Shown: positions 7,233 to 16,534 of the stretch, piece by piece | How positions within the stretch are numbered: the stretch's first letter is position 1 | Layout of the letters: each line of letters begins with the position of its first letter | Source: Paracoccaceae bacterium | GTDB taxonomy: Bacteria > Pseudomonadota > Alphaproteobacteria > Rhodobacterales > Rhodobacteraceae | NCBI GenBank assembly: GCA_028875855.1 | Contig: JAGWVA010000017.1 | Span: 1 to 61,315 of the forward strand | Direction of reading: 5' to 3' | Length of the DNA: 61,315 nucleotides | Program-made: the position numbers and the translations under genes | Notes under the pieces: generated by a model | What the model was told of the DNA's origin: nothing | The model's database searches: none | What the model saw: only the letters and a program-made list of their open reading frames with translations

Positions 7233-8291
7233 TCACCCCCGGTCGAGCAGCGTGCGATAGACGGCGATGACGCCTTCGGCCTCGCGCTCGATCGGGAACT
7301 GCGCCTCGACATGCGCGCGGCAGGCGGGCCGCGCCTTGGCCAGCCGGCCCGGCGTCTCGATCCAGTCCCGGATCGCCTGCGTCAGCGCCGTGCCATCGTC
7401 GGGCGGCACCACCGTGCCGGTCACGCCCTCGTCGATCAGTTCGCGATAGGCGCCCACGTCGCTGGCGACCACCGGCGTGCCGCAGGCCATGGCTTCGAGC
7501 GGGGTCAGGCCGAACCCCTCCCACCGGGCAGGCGCGACGTAAAGGTCAAGCGACTGGTGCAACTTCACCAGCTGCGCCCACGGCACCTCGCCCAGAAAGC
7601 GGATGCGGTCGGCCAGCCCCGCGGCGGCGATCTTCGCATCCAGCTCTGCCTTGAAGCCTTCGTGCTTCGGCAGCAGGCGGCCAGAGAAAAGGACGATGGC
7701 CTGCGGATGGGCAGGCAGCAACTCGAGCGCCGCGGCGACCAGCAGGTCCACCCCCTTCTGCGCCCGGATGCGGCCGAAGCAGCCGATCAGCAGGGCGTCG
7801 CCCGGCAGGCCCAGTTCCCGCCGCAGGGCAGCGCGATCGGGGGCCGGGTGGAAGGTGTCGGTATCCACGCCATGCATGACCACGGTCGCGGGGCGGTCCA
7901 GATAGCTCGCGGCCTTCTGGCTGGTGGCGATCACCGCGTCCTGCTGCATGACCAGCCATTTCGTGAGGCGCGTATGCCGACGCTGCGCGGCGGAGGTGAA
8001 CAGAAGCCGCAGCTTCCGCCGCAGCACACGGCGCAACAGAAGACCCACGATCATCTCGTTGTTGCGCCGCGCGTGCCAGATCCGCCAGCGGTCGCGCGGC
8101 AGGCTGACAACGGCCCGGAGCGGCACCTGCGGCACGTCCCTCGGCAGCCCCGGCCCGGTCGCAACGATCCCGATCCGCCGCGCCTGCACCGGCACCAGCC
8201 GCAGGATCGTCGCCGTCACGCCGGACAGGCGGCGCTTGAAATTCGGGGCGATCACCTCGGTCTTCGTCCAGTCGATCGGCGTCCCGCTCAC
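7233..8291 (-). CDS. lpcC: LPS core glycosyltransferase, LpcC-type mannosyltransferase
   Basis: A 352-residue GT-B fold, GT4-family enzyme. The N terminus (VIAPNFKRRLSGVTATI) and the VWHARRN-like segment IWHARRNNEM closely resemble rhizobial LpcC, which transfers mannose from GDP-mannose to the inner Kdo of the LPS core. The C-terminal half carries GCFGRIRAQKGVD and the E-x7-E motif EGFGLTPLE near residue 258, typical of retaining GT4 enzymes. GTG 8291 was chosen because AGGGGGCACGG precedes it. The long open frame upstream overlaps the MFS gene and is a shadow. Other Kdo and LPS genes are in this window (kdsB, kdsD, lptABC). Confidence 0.85.
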   Translation of the reverse strand: MSGTPIDWTKTEVIAPNFKRRLSGVTATILRLVPVQARRIGIVATGPGLPRDVPQVPLRAVVSLPRDRWRIWHARRNNEMIVGLLLRRVLRRKLRLLFTSAAQRRHTRLTKWLVMQQDAVIATSQKAASYLDRPATVVMHGVDTDTFHPAPDRAALRRELGLPGDALLIGCFGRIRAQKGVDLLVAAALELLPAHPQAIVLFSGRLLPKHEGFKAELDAKIAAAGLADRIRFLGEVPWAQLVKLHQSLDLYVAPARWEGFGLTPLEAMACGTPVVASDVGAYRELIDEGVTGTVVPPDDGTALTQAIRDWIETPGRLAKARPACRAHVEAQFPIEREAEGVIAVYRTLLDRG

Positions 8292-8356
8292 CCGTGCCCC
8301 CTGTTGCGATGCCAGGACCGCATATCGGGCAGGGGGCGGGCTGTCAAAGCCAAGGC

Positions 8357-9532
8357 TCAGTCCACCCGGTCGGCGCTGAAGAGATACAGCACCAGCGACA
8401 GCGCCACGAAGGCCGCGAAAAAGAGGAAGATCGCGCCATAGGCACTGGCCGCGGGCCCCGTTGCGAAGGCGCGGTGAATGCCGCCGGTGACGACCTGCAT
8501 CGCCCCGGTTCCGCCGATCCCGATGAGCGTGAGGAAGGTGACCCCGCGTCCGACCAGATGCGGCGGAAAGAACGCCCGTCCATGCGCCATCACCGCCGGA
8601 TAAGAAGCGCCGACAAAGCCAAGCGCGGCCAGCCCCGCCACCGCGGGCCAGAGCCCCGCGGCGGGGAACAGGCCCAGACCCAGCAGGCAGAGCATCGCCA
8701 GGACGTTGCCGCCGAAGACCCCCCATTTGCGCGACCGCAGCAGCCGGTCGAGCGGGCCATAGGCGAAGTTCCCCGCCACCATCGCCAGCCCCATGATGAG
8801 GCTCGCCCAGCCGATCCCGCCCGCCTTCAGCCCATAGACATCCGCGAGGTAGGGGCCGACCCACAGCCCCCGCACATCGGCGGCCGGGGCATAGCCCGCG
8901 ATCATCATCGGCGCGATGAACCACAGCGCGGGCTGGCGCAACAGGTCCAGCAGGCTGCCCTTGGCCGCGCCGTGCGGCAACCGCTCCGGGTCGCGGATGT
9001 AGCGTGCCAGCGCCGCCGCCACGCCCAGTGTCACGAGGGCCGACAGAAGCACCGTGACGCGCCAGCCGATCGTCGCCACGGCCCATGCCAGCGGCAGCGT
9101 CCCCGCGATGTTGCCGAACGACCCGAAGCCGATGGACAGGCCCGCCAGCGTGCCGAACATCGCGGGCGGGAACTCGCGCGCGTAGATGTAGTAGGCCGCG
9201 ACCAGCACCGGCGCGCAGCCGATCCCGATCAGGACCATGGCCGCCGTGATCGCCCCCGGCCCCTGCGCCGCGGCGAACAGCACCGCCCCGCCACCGCCGC
9301 AGACGGCCAGCGGCACCGCCGCCGTCAGGCGCGGGCCGATCCGGTCCAGTGCCCAGCCAACGGGAAGCTGCGAGACCGCGAAGGCCACGAACCACAGCCC
9401 CGAGGCCCGCGCGAGGCTTTCGGCAGAGGCGCCGATATCATGGATGAGGTAAGGCGCCATGACGGCAAGGAAGGCGCGGTAGAACTGGCTCAGGACATAG
9501 CCCAGAACCAGAAAGACGATACCTTTGCGCAT
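8357..9532 (-). CDS. MFS transporter
   Basis: A 391-residue integral membrane protein with about 12 predicted transmembrane segments, the size of a standard major facilitator. The loop between segments 2 and 3 reads GWALDRIGPR, a good match to the MFS signature G-x3-D-R-x-G-R/K. The substrate cannot be inferred. ATG 9532 was chosen for the GAGGGATC ribosome binding site, and the hydrophobic N terminus then starts at once. It sits 65 bases upstream of the LpcC-like gene on the same strand and diverges from the LysR gene. Confidence 0.88.
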   Translation of the reverse strand: MRKGIVFLVLGYVLSQFYRAFLAVMAPYLIHDIGASAESLARASGLWFVAFAVSQLPVGWALDRIGPRLTAAVPLAVCGGGGAVLFAAAQGPGAITAAMVLIGIGCAPVLVAAYYIYAREFPPAMFGTLAGLSIGFGSFGNIAGTLPLAWAVATIGWRVTVLLSALVTLGVAAALARYIRDPERLPHGAAKGSLLDLLRQPALWFIAPMMIAGYAPAADVRGLWVGPYLADVYGLKAGGIGWASLIMGLAMVAGNFAYGPLDRLLRSRKWGVFGGNVLAMLCLLGLGLFPAAGLWPAVAGLAALGFVGASYPAVMAHGRAFFPPHLVGRGVTFLTLIGIGGTGAMQVVTGGIHRAFATGPAASAYGAIFLFFAAFVALSLVLYLFSADRVD

Positions 9533-9651
9533 GATCCCTCGCCTGCTGACCCGGGGGACTGTGACGAAGCGGCGGGCGGGCGGCAAGCCCCTCTGTCGTC
9601 GTGGCTTTCTCCTGCCGTCCGCAGCCGCTATCCTGCTGCCGGGAGGCCCGG

Positions 9652-10536
9652 ATGATTGAAAAGCTGGAAATGTTCATCGCCCTTGCGCGCGAACAGCACT
9701 TCGGTCGCGCGGCCGAGGTCTGCGGCGTCACGCAGCCCACCCTGTCGGTGGCGATCCGTCAACTGGAAGAGCAGCTTGGCGTCCAGCTTGTCTGGCGCGG
9801 GTCGCGCTTCGGGGGGCTCACACCCGAGGGGCTGCGCGTGCTCGACTGGGCGCGCAAGATCGTGGGCGACAGCCGGGCGATGCGCGACGAGATGCGCGCC
9901 GCGCGTCAGGGCCTGTCGGGGCGCATCCGCATCGGTGTGATCCCGACCGCGCTGACGGTGGCAACCCAGCTTTCCATGGCCTTTTCGCGCAGCCATCCGA
10001 ACGTGCATTTCACCTTCTTCTCGCGCACCTCGATCGAGATCCTGTCGATGATGGAGAACCTCGAACTGGATGCCGGGATCACCTATCTCGATAACGAACC
10101 GCTTGGCCGTGTCACCAGCATCCCTCTTTACCGCGAGAAGTATACGCTGGTCTGCGCGCCGGGGCACATCCTGTTCGAGCGGCTGGAGGTCGGCTGGGCC
10201 GAGGTCGGCGGCTCGCCGCTTTGCCTTTTGACGCCGGACATGCAGAACCGCCGGATCATCGACCAGTGTCTTGCCAAGGCGGGTGTCACGCCGCTGGCGA
10301 CCGTCGAATCGAATTCCACGGTGGTCATCATCGCCCATGTGGTTTCGGGCCGCTGGGCGACGATCCTGCCCACGAAGCTGGCCGAGTTCCATGCAAAGGG
10401 CAAGAAACTGCGCATGATCCCGATCCGCGACCCGGATGTGGAGCATTCCGTCGGCCTGATTGCGCCGCATCGGGAACCTCATACGCCGGTTTTGGCTGCG
10501 CTGATGCAAGAGGCGGGTGCGATATCGGAGGGGTGA
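9652..10536 (+). CDS. LysR-family regulator, probable regulator of the fds operon
   Basis: A 294-residue LysR-type regulator. Residues 1-60 form the winged helix-turn-helix (FIALAREQHFGRAAEVCGVTQ, with the recognition helix in PTLSVAIRQLEEQLG written across the next stretch), and residues 90-290 are the effector-binding domain. GGGAGG precedes the ATG. It lies immediately upstream of, and in the same direction as, the formate dehydrogenase genes, as fdsR does in Ralstonia and other fds clusters. A T-N11-A dyad in the intervening 99 bases is a candidate binding site. Assigning it as FdsR is inference from position. Confidence 0.88.
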   Translation: MIEKLEMFIALAREQHFGRAAEVCGVTQPTLSVAIRQLEEQLGVQLVWRGSRFGGLTPEGLRVLDWARKIVGDSRAMRDEMRAARQGLSGRIRIGVIPTALTVATQLSMAFSRSHPNVHFTFFSRTSIEILSMMENLELDAGITYLDNEPLGRVTSIPLYREKYTLVCAPGHILFERLEVGWAEVGGSPLCLLTPDMQNRRIIDQCLAKAGVTPLATVESNSTVVIIAHVVSGRWATILPTKLAEFHAKGKKLRMIPIRDPDVEHSVGLIAPHREPHTPVLAALMQEAGAISEG

Positions 10537-10542
10537 GGGTTT

Positions 10543-10559
10543 GATAGAGTTTTTCTATC
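10543..10559. promoter_or_regulatory. LysR-type T-N11-A dyad before fdsG
   Basis: GATAGA and TCTATC (one base of overlap with the frame boundaries given) flank GTTTT, giving a T-N11-A LysR box between the regulator and fdsG. A second dyad, TATCG at 10556-10560 with CGATA at 10574-10578, overlaps it downstream. LysR regulators often bind such paired sites. Confidence 0.55.
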
Positions 10560-10635
10560 GACCGACGAAACTTCGATATTGAATCGTGGCCTGACTGTGA
10601 CAAAACCCACCGCAGGCGCCATTCGGGAGGACATC

Positions 10636-11103
10636 ATGACTGCGGACGCGGTTCAGCAGCGCACGGACGATATCGTCGCGGAGCTTTCCGGTCTTGAGGG
10701 ACCGCTTCTGCCCATTCTGCACGCGGTGCAGGAAGCTTTCGGCTACGTGCCGCAGGACGCGCTGCCGCGGATCGCGGAGCGGCTGAACCTGACGCGGGCC
10801 GAAGTGCACGGGGTGATGTCCTTCTACCACGATTTCCGCACCGAGCCCGCGGGCCGTCATGTCGTGAAGATCTGCCGGGCCGAGGCCTGTCAGGCGCGCG
10901 GCGCGGATGCGGTCGTCGATCATGCCAAGCAGCTTCTGGGGGTGGATTTCCACGAGACGACCCCGGGCGGCGGCGTGACGCTGGAAGAGGTGTTCTGCCT
11001 TGGCCTTTGTGCCTGTGGACCGGCCGCGATGGTCGATGGCAAGCTGGTCGGAAACCTTGACGTGGCGCGGCTTGAGAAGATCCTGACGGAGATGGGCGCA
11101 TGA
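10636..11103 (+). CDS. fdsG: NAD-dependent formate dehydrogenase gamma subunit
   Basis: A 155-residue protein of the NuoE/24-kDa thioredoxin-like ferredoxin family. It carries one [2Fe-2S] cluster that passes electrons within the FdsGBA complex. The four cysteine ligands are visible as CRAEAC and CLGLC in the second half, and the helical N-terminal domain with GYVPQDAL and VMSFYHDF is typical. GGGAGGACATC precedes ATG 10636. Its stop overlaps the fdsB start (ATGA), so the two are translationally coupled. The complex is cytoplasmic and oxidises formate to CO2 with NAD+. Confidence 0.95.
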   Translation: MTADAVQQRTDDIVAELSGLEGPLLPILHAVQEAFGYVPQDALPRIAERLNLTRAEVHGVMSFYHDFRTEPAGRHVVKICRAEACQARGADAVVDHAKQLLGVDFHETTPGGGVTLEEVFCLGLCACGPAAMVDGKLVGNLDVARLEKILTEMGA

Positions 11104-12632
11104 AGATCTACGTTCCCCGCGACGCTGCCGCGAAAGCCCTTGGCGCCGACGATGTGGCCGCGGCCGTCCTGACCGAGGCGAAGGCCCGTGGCATCGACGT
11201 GACGCTGGTGCGCAACGGCAGCCGCGGCATGGTGTTCCTCGAACCCCTGCTGGAGGTCGAGACCGCCGAGGGCCGCAAGGCGTTCGGCCCCGTGACCGCC
11301 GCAGATGTGCCCGCGCTCTTCGACGCGTCCTTCGGCGATCACCCGCTTGCCCATGGCCTGACCGAAGATATCGGCTGGCTGAAGTCGCAGACCCGCCTGA
11401 CCTTTGCCCGCGTGGGCGTGGTCGATCCACTCAGCCTTGCCGATTACACCGCCCATCACGGCCTCAAGGGTCTGAAGCGCGCGCTGGAGATGGCGGCCGA
11501 GGACATCGTGGCCGAGGTCACCGAAAGCGGCCTGCGCGGCCGTGGCGGTGCGGGCTTCCCCACCGGCATCAAGTGGAAGACCGTTCAGGGCGCGAAGGCG
11601 GATCAGAAATACATCGTCTGCAACGCGGACGAGGGCGACAGCGCCACCTTCGCCGACCGCATGCTGATGGAAGGCGACCCCTTCACCCTGATCGAAGGCA
11701 TGACGATTGCCGGCATCGGCACCGGGGCGACGCGGGGATATGTCTATATCCGGTCGGAATACCCCGATGCCATCGAGGTGATGGAAAACGCGATCGAGAT
11801 CGCGCGGGCGGAAGGCATTCTTGGCCAGTCCGTCCTGGGGTCCGGCAAGGCCTTCGACATGTGGGTCCGCGTTGGCGCGGGCGCCTATGTCTGCGGCGAA
11901 GAGACATCGCTGCTCAACAGCCTTGAAGGCAAGCGCGGCGTGGTGCGGGCGAAACCGCCGCTGCCGGCGCTGGAAGGCTTCCTTGGCAAGCCGACGGTGG
12001 TGAACAACGTGATCTCGCTGGCGACCGTGCCGGTGATCTTCGAACGGGGCGCTGCCTTCTACAAGGACTTCGGCCTTGGCCGGTCGCGCGGCACGATCCC
12101 CTTGCAGATCGCCGGAAACGTCAAGCGCGGCGGCTTGTTCGAGACCGCCTTCGGCCTGTCGCTGGGCGAGATCGTGGATGATATCGGCGGCGGCACGGCG
12201 TCCGGGCGGCCCGTCAAGGCGGTGCAGGTCGGCGGCCCGTTGGGCGCCTATTTCCCGCGCGCGCTGTTCGACACGCCGTTCGGCTACGAAGAATTCGCGG
12301 GCAAGGACGGGCTCGTCGGCCATGCCGGTCTGACGGTGTTCGACGACACCGCCGACATGCTGAAGATGGCCCGTTTTGCCATGGAGTTCTGCGCCATCGA
12401 ATCCTGCGGGAAATGCACGCCCTGCCGGATCGGCGCCGTGCGCGGGGTCGAGACGGTTGACCGGATCGCCCGCGGCGACAGCTCTGCCATCCCGATCCTG
12501 ACCGATCTCTGCAACACCATGAAGCTGGGTTCGCTCTGCGCATTGGGGGGCTTCACGCCCTATCCGGTGATGAGCGCCCTGACCCACTTCCCCGATGACT
12601 TCCGCACCGCCCAACAGGAGGCTGCCGAATGA
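11100..12632 (+). CDS. fdsB: NAD-dependent formate dehydrogenase beta subunit (NuoF-like)
   Basis: A 510-residue homologue of complex I subunit NuoF with an extra N-terminal domain of about 100 residues. The FMN and NADH sites are seen as GRGGAGFPTGIKW and NADEGDSATFADR. The [4Fe-4S] ligands are ESCGKCTPCRIG near residue 436 and a fourth Cys in GSLCALGG. This subunit takes electrons from the FdsG/FdsA clusters and reduces NAD+ at FMN. It overlaps fdsG and fdsA by four bases on either side. Confidence 0.96.
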   Translation: MKIYVPRDAAAKALGADDVAAAVLTEAKARGIDVTLVRNGSRGMVFLEPLLEVETAEGRKAFGPVTAADVPALFDASFGDHPLAHGLTEDIGWLKSQTRLTFARVGVVDPLSLADYTAHHGLKGLKRALEMAAEDIVAEVTESGLRGRGGAGFPTGIKWKTVQGAKADQKYIVCNADEGDSATFADRMLMEGDPFTLIEGMTIAGIGTGATRGYVYIRSEYPDAIEVMENAIEIARAEGILGQSVLGSGKAFDMWVRVGAGAYVCGEETSLLNSLEGKRGVVRAKPPLPALEGFLGKPTVVNNVISLATVPVIFERGAAFYKDFGLGRSRGTIPLQIAGNVKRGGLFETAFGLSLGEIVDDIGGGTASGRPVKAVQVGGPLGAYFPRALFDTPFGYEEFAGKDGLVGHAGLTVFDDTADMLKMARFAMEFCAIESCGKCTPCRIGAVRGVETVDRIARGDSSAIPILTDLCNTMKLGSLCALGGFTPYPVMSALTHFPDDFRTAQQEAAE

Positions 12633-15508
12633 AAGACTTCATCATTCCCGATGCCGATTACGGCACGCCCGCGTCCCGGTCCAAGGAACAGGTGACGCTG
12701 ACCATCGACGGTTTCGAGGTGACGGTGCCCGCGGGCACGTCGGTCATGCGGGCCGCCAAGGAAGCCGGCATCACCGTGCCGAAGCTTTGCGCCACCGACA
12801 GCCTCGAGGCGTTCGGCTCCTGCCGCCTTTGCGTGGTCGAGATCGAAGGCCGCGCCGGCACGCCCGCGTCCTGCACCACGCCGGTCGCCCCCGGCATGGT
12901 CGTGCACACCCAGACCGGCAAGCTCAAGCAGCTTCGCAAGGGGGTGATGGAGCTTTACATCTCCGACCACCCGCTGGACTGCCTGACCTGCGCGGCCAAC
13001 GGCGATTGCGAGTTGCAGGACATGGCGGGCGCCGTGGGTCTGCGCGATGTGCGCTACGAGGCGGTGGAAACCCACTTCCGCCCCAAGAACACCAGCGGCG
13101 AGGCCAATCCGACCTGGCTGCCGAAGGATGACTCGAACCCCTATTTCACCTTCGATCCGTCCAAGTGCATCGTGTGCTCGCGCTGCGTGCGCGCCTGTGA
13201 GGAAGTGCAGGGCACCTTCGCCCTGACCATCCAGGGCCGCGGCTGGGACAGCGTCGTGTCTGCCGGGATGGCTGGCGATAACTTCATGTCGTCGGATTGC
13301 GTGAGCTGCGGTGCCTGCGTTCAGGCCTGCCCGACCGCGACGCTGCAGGAAAAATCCGTGATCGAGATCGGCACGCCGGAACGCTCGGTCGTGACGACCT
13401 GCGCCTATTGCGGTGTCGGCTGCTCGTTCAAGGCCGAGATGCGCGGCGACGAACTGGTCCGGATGGTTCCCTACAAGAACGGCAAGGCCAACCGCGGCCA
13501 TTCCTGCGTCAAGGGCCGTTTCGCATGGGGCTATGCCCAGCATCAGGACCGCGTGCTGAAACCGATGATCCGCGAGCGGATCGAGGACCCGTGGCGCGAA
13601 GTGAGCTGGGACGAGGCCCTTGGTTTTGCCGCCAAGCGCCTGCGCGACCTGCAAGCCAAGCACGGCAAGGAGTCGATCGGCGTCATCACCTCGTCGCGCT
13701 GCACGAACGAAGAGACCTACCTCGTGCAGAAGCTCGCCCGCGCGGTCTTCGGCAACAACAACACCGACACCTGTGCCCGCGTCTGCCATTCGCCGACCGG
13801 CTATGGCCTTGGCCAGACCTTCGGCACCTCGGCCGGGACGCAGGACTTCGACTCGGTCGAACAGAGCGACGTCATCATCGTGATCGGCGCAAACCCGACC
13901 GACGGCCACCCGGTCTTCGGCTCGCGCATGAAGAAGCGGCTGCGGCAGGGCGCGAAGCTGATCGTGATCGACCCGCGCCGGATCGATCTGGTGAAGTCGC
14001 CCCACATCCGCGCCGCGCATCACCTGCAACTGAAGCCCGGCACCAATGTTGCCGTGCTGACCGCGCTCGCCCATGTGATCGTGACCGAGGGGCTGATGAA
14101 CGAAGAGTTCATCCGCACCCGCTGCGACTGGGACGAGTTCCAGGACTACGCGGCCTTCGTCTCTGACCCGAGCCGCAGCCCCGAGGCGACCGAGGCCAAG
14201 ACCGGCGTCCCGGCCGCCGAACTGCGCGCCGCGGCGCGTCTTTTCGCCAAGGGCGGCAACGGCGCGATCTACTACGGGCTGGGCGTCACGGAACACAGCC
14301 AGGGCTCAACCTCGGTGATCGGCATCGCCAACCTCGCCATGCTGACCGGCAACATCGGCCGTCCCGGCGTGGGCGTGAACCCGCTGCGCGGCCAGAACAA
14401 CGTGCAGGGCTCTTGCGACATGGGGTCGTTCCCGCATGAACTGCCGGGCTACCGCCATGTGAAGAACGACGACGTGCGCGCGATCTACGAAACCCTCTGG
14501 GGTGTCGAGATCCCGAACGAACCCGGCCTGCGCATTCCGAACATGCTGGATGCCGCGGTCGATGGCACCTTCAAGGGCATCTACATTCAGGGCGAGGACA
14601 TCCTGCAATCCGACCCGGATACGCATCACGTCTCTGCCGGTCTGAAGGCGATGGAGTGCGTGATCGTCCACGACCTGTTCCTGAACGAGACCGCGAACTA
14701 CGCCCATGTCTTCCTGCCCGGCTCGACCTTCCTTGAAAAGGACGGGACCTTCACCAACGCCGAGCGCCGCATCAACATGGTGCGCCGCGTGATGGCGCCG
14801 AAGAACGGCTATGCCGACTGGGAAGTGACGCAACTTCTGGCGAACGCCATGGGCGCGAACTGGACCTATACCCATCCCAGCCAGATCATGGCCGAGATCG
14901 CGGCGACCACGCCCAGCTTTGCCGGCGTGACCTACGAGAAGATCGAGGAAATGGGCTCGGTCCAGTGGCCTTGCAACGACAAGTCGCCGGACGGAACGCC
15001 GCTCATGCATGTTGACGGCTTCGTCCGGGGCAAGGGCAAGTTCATCAACACGGAATACGTGGCGACCGACGAAAAGGTCGGACCGCGCTTCCCGCTGTTG
15101 CTGACCACAGGCCGGATCCTGTCGCAATACAACGTGGGCGCGCAGACCCGCCGGACGGAGAACACCGCCTGGCACCCCGAGGATCTGCTGGAAATCCATC
15201 CGCAGGATGCCGAGGACCGCGGCATCAACGACGGCGACTATGTGCGCCTGTCGTCGCGGACGGGCGATACCTCGCTCAAGGCGCGGGTGACGGACCGGGT
15301 GGCGCCGGGCGTGGTTTACACGACCTTCCACCACCCGACGACGCAGGCCAACGTCATCACCACCGATTATTCCGACTGGGCGACCAACTGCCCGGAATAC
15401 AAGGTGACGGCGGTGCAGGTCGCGCCCTCGAACGGGCCGACCGAGTGGCAGACCGAATATGCCGCGCAGGCGGATATGTCGCGTCGCGTCCTGCCCGCGG
15501 CCGAATGA
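12629..15508 (+). CDS. fdsA: NAD-dependent formate dehydrogenase alpha subunit (Mo/bis-MGD)
   Basis: A 959-residue molybdoenzyme subunit. N-terminal cluster ligands can be read off: [2Fe-2S] Cys54, 65, 68, 82; a His-ligated cluster His114, Cys118, 121, 127; two ferredoxin clusters Cys180, 183, 186, 190 and Cys224, 227, 230, 234; then Cys258, 261, 265 and 293. The molybdenum ligand is Cys386 followed by His387 in RVCHSPTG, the same number as in the Rhodobacter capsulatus enzyme, so this is a cysteine, not selenocysteine, form. The C-terminal domain binds the pterin cofactor. It oxidises formate, and reverse CO2 reduction is known for close homologues. It is coupled to fdsB and to fdhD by overlaps. 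Confidence 0.97.
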   Translation: MKDFIIPDADYGTPASRSKEQVTLTIDGFEVTVPAGTSVMRAAKEAGITVPKLCATDSLEAFGSCRLCVVEIEGRAGTPASCTTPVAPGMVVHTQTGKLKQLRKGVMELYISDHPLDCLTCAANGDCELQDMAGAVGLRDVRYEAVETHFRPKNTSGEANPTWLPKDDSNPYFTFDPSKCIVCSRCVRACEEVQGTFALTIQGRGWDSVVSAGMAGDNFMSSDCVSCGACVQACPTATLQEKSVIEIGTPERSVVTTCAYCGVGCSFKAEMRGDELVRMVPYKNGKANRGHSCVKGRFAWGYAQHQDRVLKPMIRERIEDPWREVSWDEALGFAAKRLRDLQAKHGKESIGVITSSRCTNEETYLVQKLARAVFGNNNTDTCARVCHSPTGYGLGQTFGTSAGTQDFDSVEQSDVIIVIGANPTDGHPVFGSRMKKRLRQGAKLIVIDPRRIDLVKSPHIRAAHHLQLKPGTNVAVLTALAHVIVTEGLMNEEFIRTRCDWDEFQDYAAFVSDPSRSPEATEAKTGVPAAELRAAARLFAKGGNGAIYYGLGVTEHSQGSTSVIGIANLAMLTGNIGRPGVGVNPLRGQNNVQGSCDMGSFPHELPGYRHVKNDDVRAIYETLWGVEIPNEPGLRIPNMLDAAVDGTFKGIYIQGEDILQSDPDTHHVSAGLKAMECVIVHDLFLNETANYAHVFLPGSTFLEKDGTFTNAERRINMVRRVMAPKNGYADWEVTQLLANAMGANWTYTHPSQIMAEIAATTPSFAGVTYEKIEEMGSVQWPCNDKSPDGTPLMHVDGFVRGKGKFINTEYVATDEKVGPRFPLLLTTGRILSQYNVGAQTRRTENTAWHPEDLLEIHPQDAEDRGINDGDYVRLSSRTGDTSLKARVTDRVAPGVVYTTFHHPTTQANVITTDYSDWATNCPEYKVTAVQVAPSNGPTEWQTEYAAQADMSRRVLPAAE

Positions 15509-16329
15509 TGGCCGAACGGTCCGCCAGCGTGCCCTGTGTTACCGTCCGTCCGGGCGGTGCGCATGGCGGCTTGCGGGCCGTCCCCGAAGAAACCCCGGTG
15601 GCCATGGTCTATAACGGCTCCACCCATGCCGTGATGATGGCCACGCCGGACGACCTTGAGGATTTTGCCGTCGGGTTCAGCCTGACCGAGCATGTGATCA
15701 CGTCTCCCGCCCAGATCGAGCGGATCGAGGTCGTGGCGCATGAGCGGGGCATCGAGGCGCAGCTTTGGCTGCCCGAGACGCTGGCCGATGCCATGGCCGC
15801 CCGCCGCCGCGCGATGGCGGGGCCCGTGGGCTGCGGCCTCTGCGGGATCGACAGCCTGGAGGAAGCGCTGCATCCCGTGGCGCGGGTGCCGGAGAGCGAC
15901 GTGACCCTGACCGCCGCGCAGGTTCTGACGGCGGCCGAGGCGCTGCGCCATGCCCAGCCGCTCCATGACCAGACCCGGGCCGTTCACGCGGCGGGGTTCT
16001 GGCGTCCGGGCGACGGGCTGGTTCTGGCGCGCGAGGATGTCGGCCGGCACAATGCGCTGGATAAGCTGATCGGCGCGCTGGCGCGGCGGGGCGTTGACGC
16101 GACGACGGGTGCCATCGTCCTGACCAGCCGTGTCTCGGTCGAGATGGTGCAGAAATGCGCCGTGGCCGGGGCGCCGATCCTGATCGCGGCCTCGGCCCCC
16201 ACCGCCCACGCCCTGCGCCTTGCCGAAGAGGCGGGCCTGACTGTCGCCGCGCTGGTGCGCGACGGCGGCTTTTCCCTGTTTTCCCATCCGTCGCGGATCG
16301 ATACCGGAGCGTCCCAGAATGTCGCCTGA
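15505..16329 (+). CDS. fdhD: Formate dehydrogenase sulfurtransferase FdhD (FdsC)
   Basis: A 274-residue member of the FdhD family. These proteins bind bis-MGD and transfer sulfur from a cysteine desulfurase to the cofactor before it enters the formate dehydrogenase. The functional cysteine pair is in GCGLCGID, and REDVGRHNALDKLIG is a hallmark of the family. Two tandem ATG codons overlap the fdsA stop; the first was taken. In R. capsulatus this gene is called fdsC and is required for activity. It overlaps fdsD by 11 bases. Confidence 0.95.
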   Translation: MMAERSASVPCVTVRPGGAHGGLRAVPEETPVAMVYNGSTHAVMMATPDDLEDFAVGFSLTEHVITSPAQIERIEVVAHERGIEAQLWLPETLADAMAARRRAMAGPVGCGLCGIDSLEEALHPVARVPESDVTLTAAQVLTAAEALRHAQPLHDQTRAVHAAGFWRPGDGLVLAREDVGRHNALDKLIGALARRGVDATTGAIVLTSRVSVEMVQKCAVAGAPILIAASAPTAHALRLAEEAGLTVAALVRDGGFSLFSHPSRIDTGASQNVA

Positions 16330-16534
16330 CAAGCTCGTCTATATGGCCAACCAGATCGCCACCTTCTTCCACTCGCAGCCCGAGGGGGAGCGGGTCACCC
16401 GCGTCGCCGGCCACATCAAGGACTTCTGGGAACCCCGGATGCGCAAGCAACTGTTCGAGATCATCGACGGTGGCGCGGCCGGGCTTGACCCCTTGGTCCT
16501 GTCCGCGGTCGAAAAGCTGCGTAAAGCCGCCTGA
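16319..16534 (+). CDS. fdsD: Formate dehydrogenase delta subunit
   Basis: A 71-residue helical protein that closes the fds operon. It has the family features: an N-terminal KLVYMANQIATFF helix, and then HIKDFWEPRMR. In R. capsulatus FdsD is needed for assembly of active enzyme and co-purifies with it. It overlaps the fdhD end by 11 bases, which suggests coupled translation. A short GC hairpin follows at 16542-16556 without a T-run. Confidence 0.93.
   Translation: MSPDKLVYMANQIATFFHSQPEGERVTRVAGHIKDFWEPRMRKQLFEIIDGGAAGLDPLVLSAVEKLRKAA

Noticed and set aside
7233-9395. A 720-residue open frame spanning the MFS and LpcC-like genes
   Set aside because: The MFS gene lies in a different frame with clear transmembrane segments. 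The LpcC-like protein starts at GTG 8291, so there is no fusion protein.
12629-15508. Selenocysteine formate dehydrogenase
   Set aside because: The active-site codon encodes Cys386 and there is no in-frame TGA or SECIS-like element nearby.
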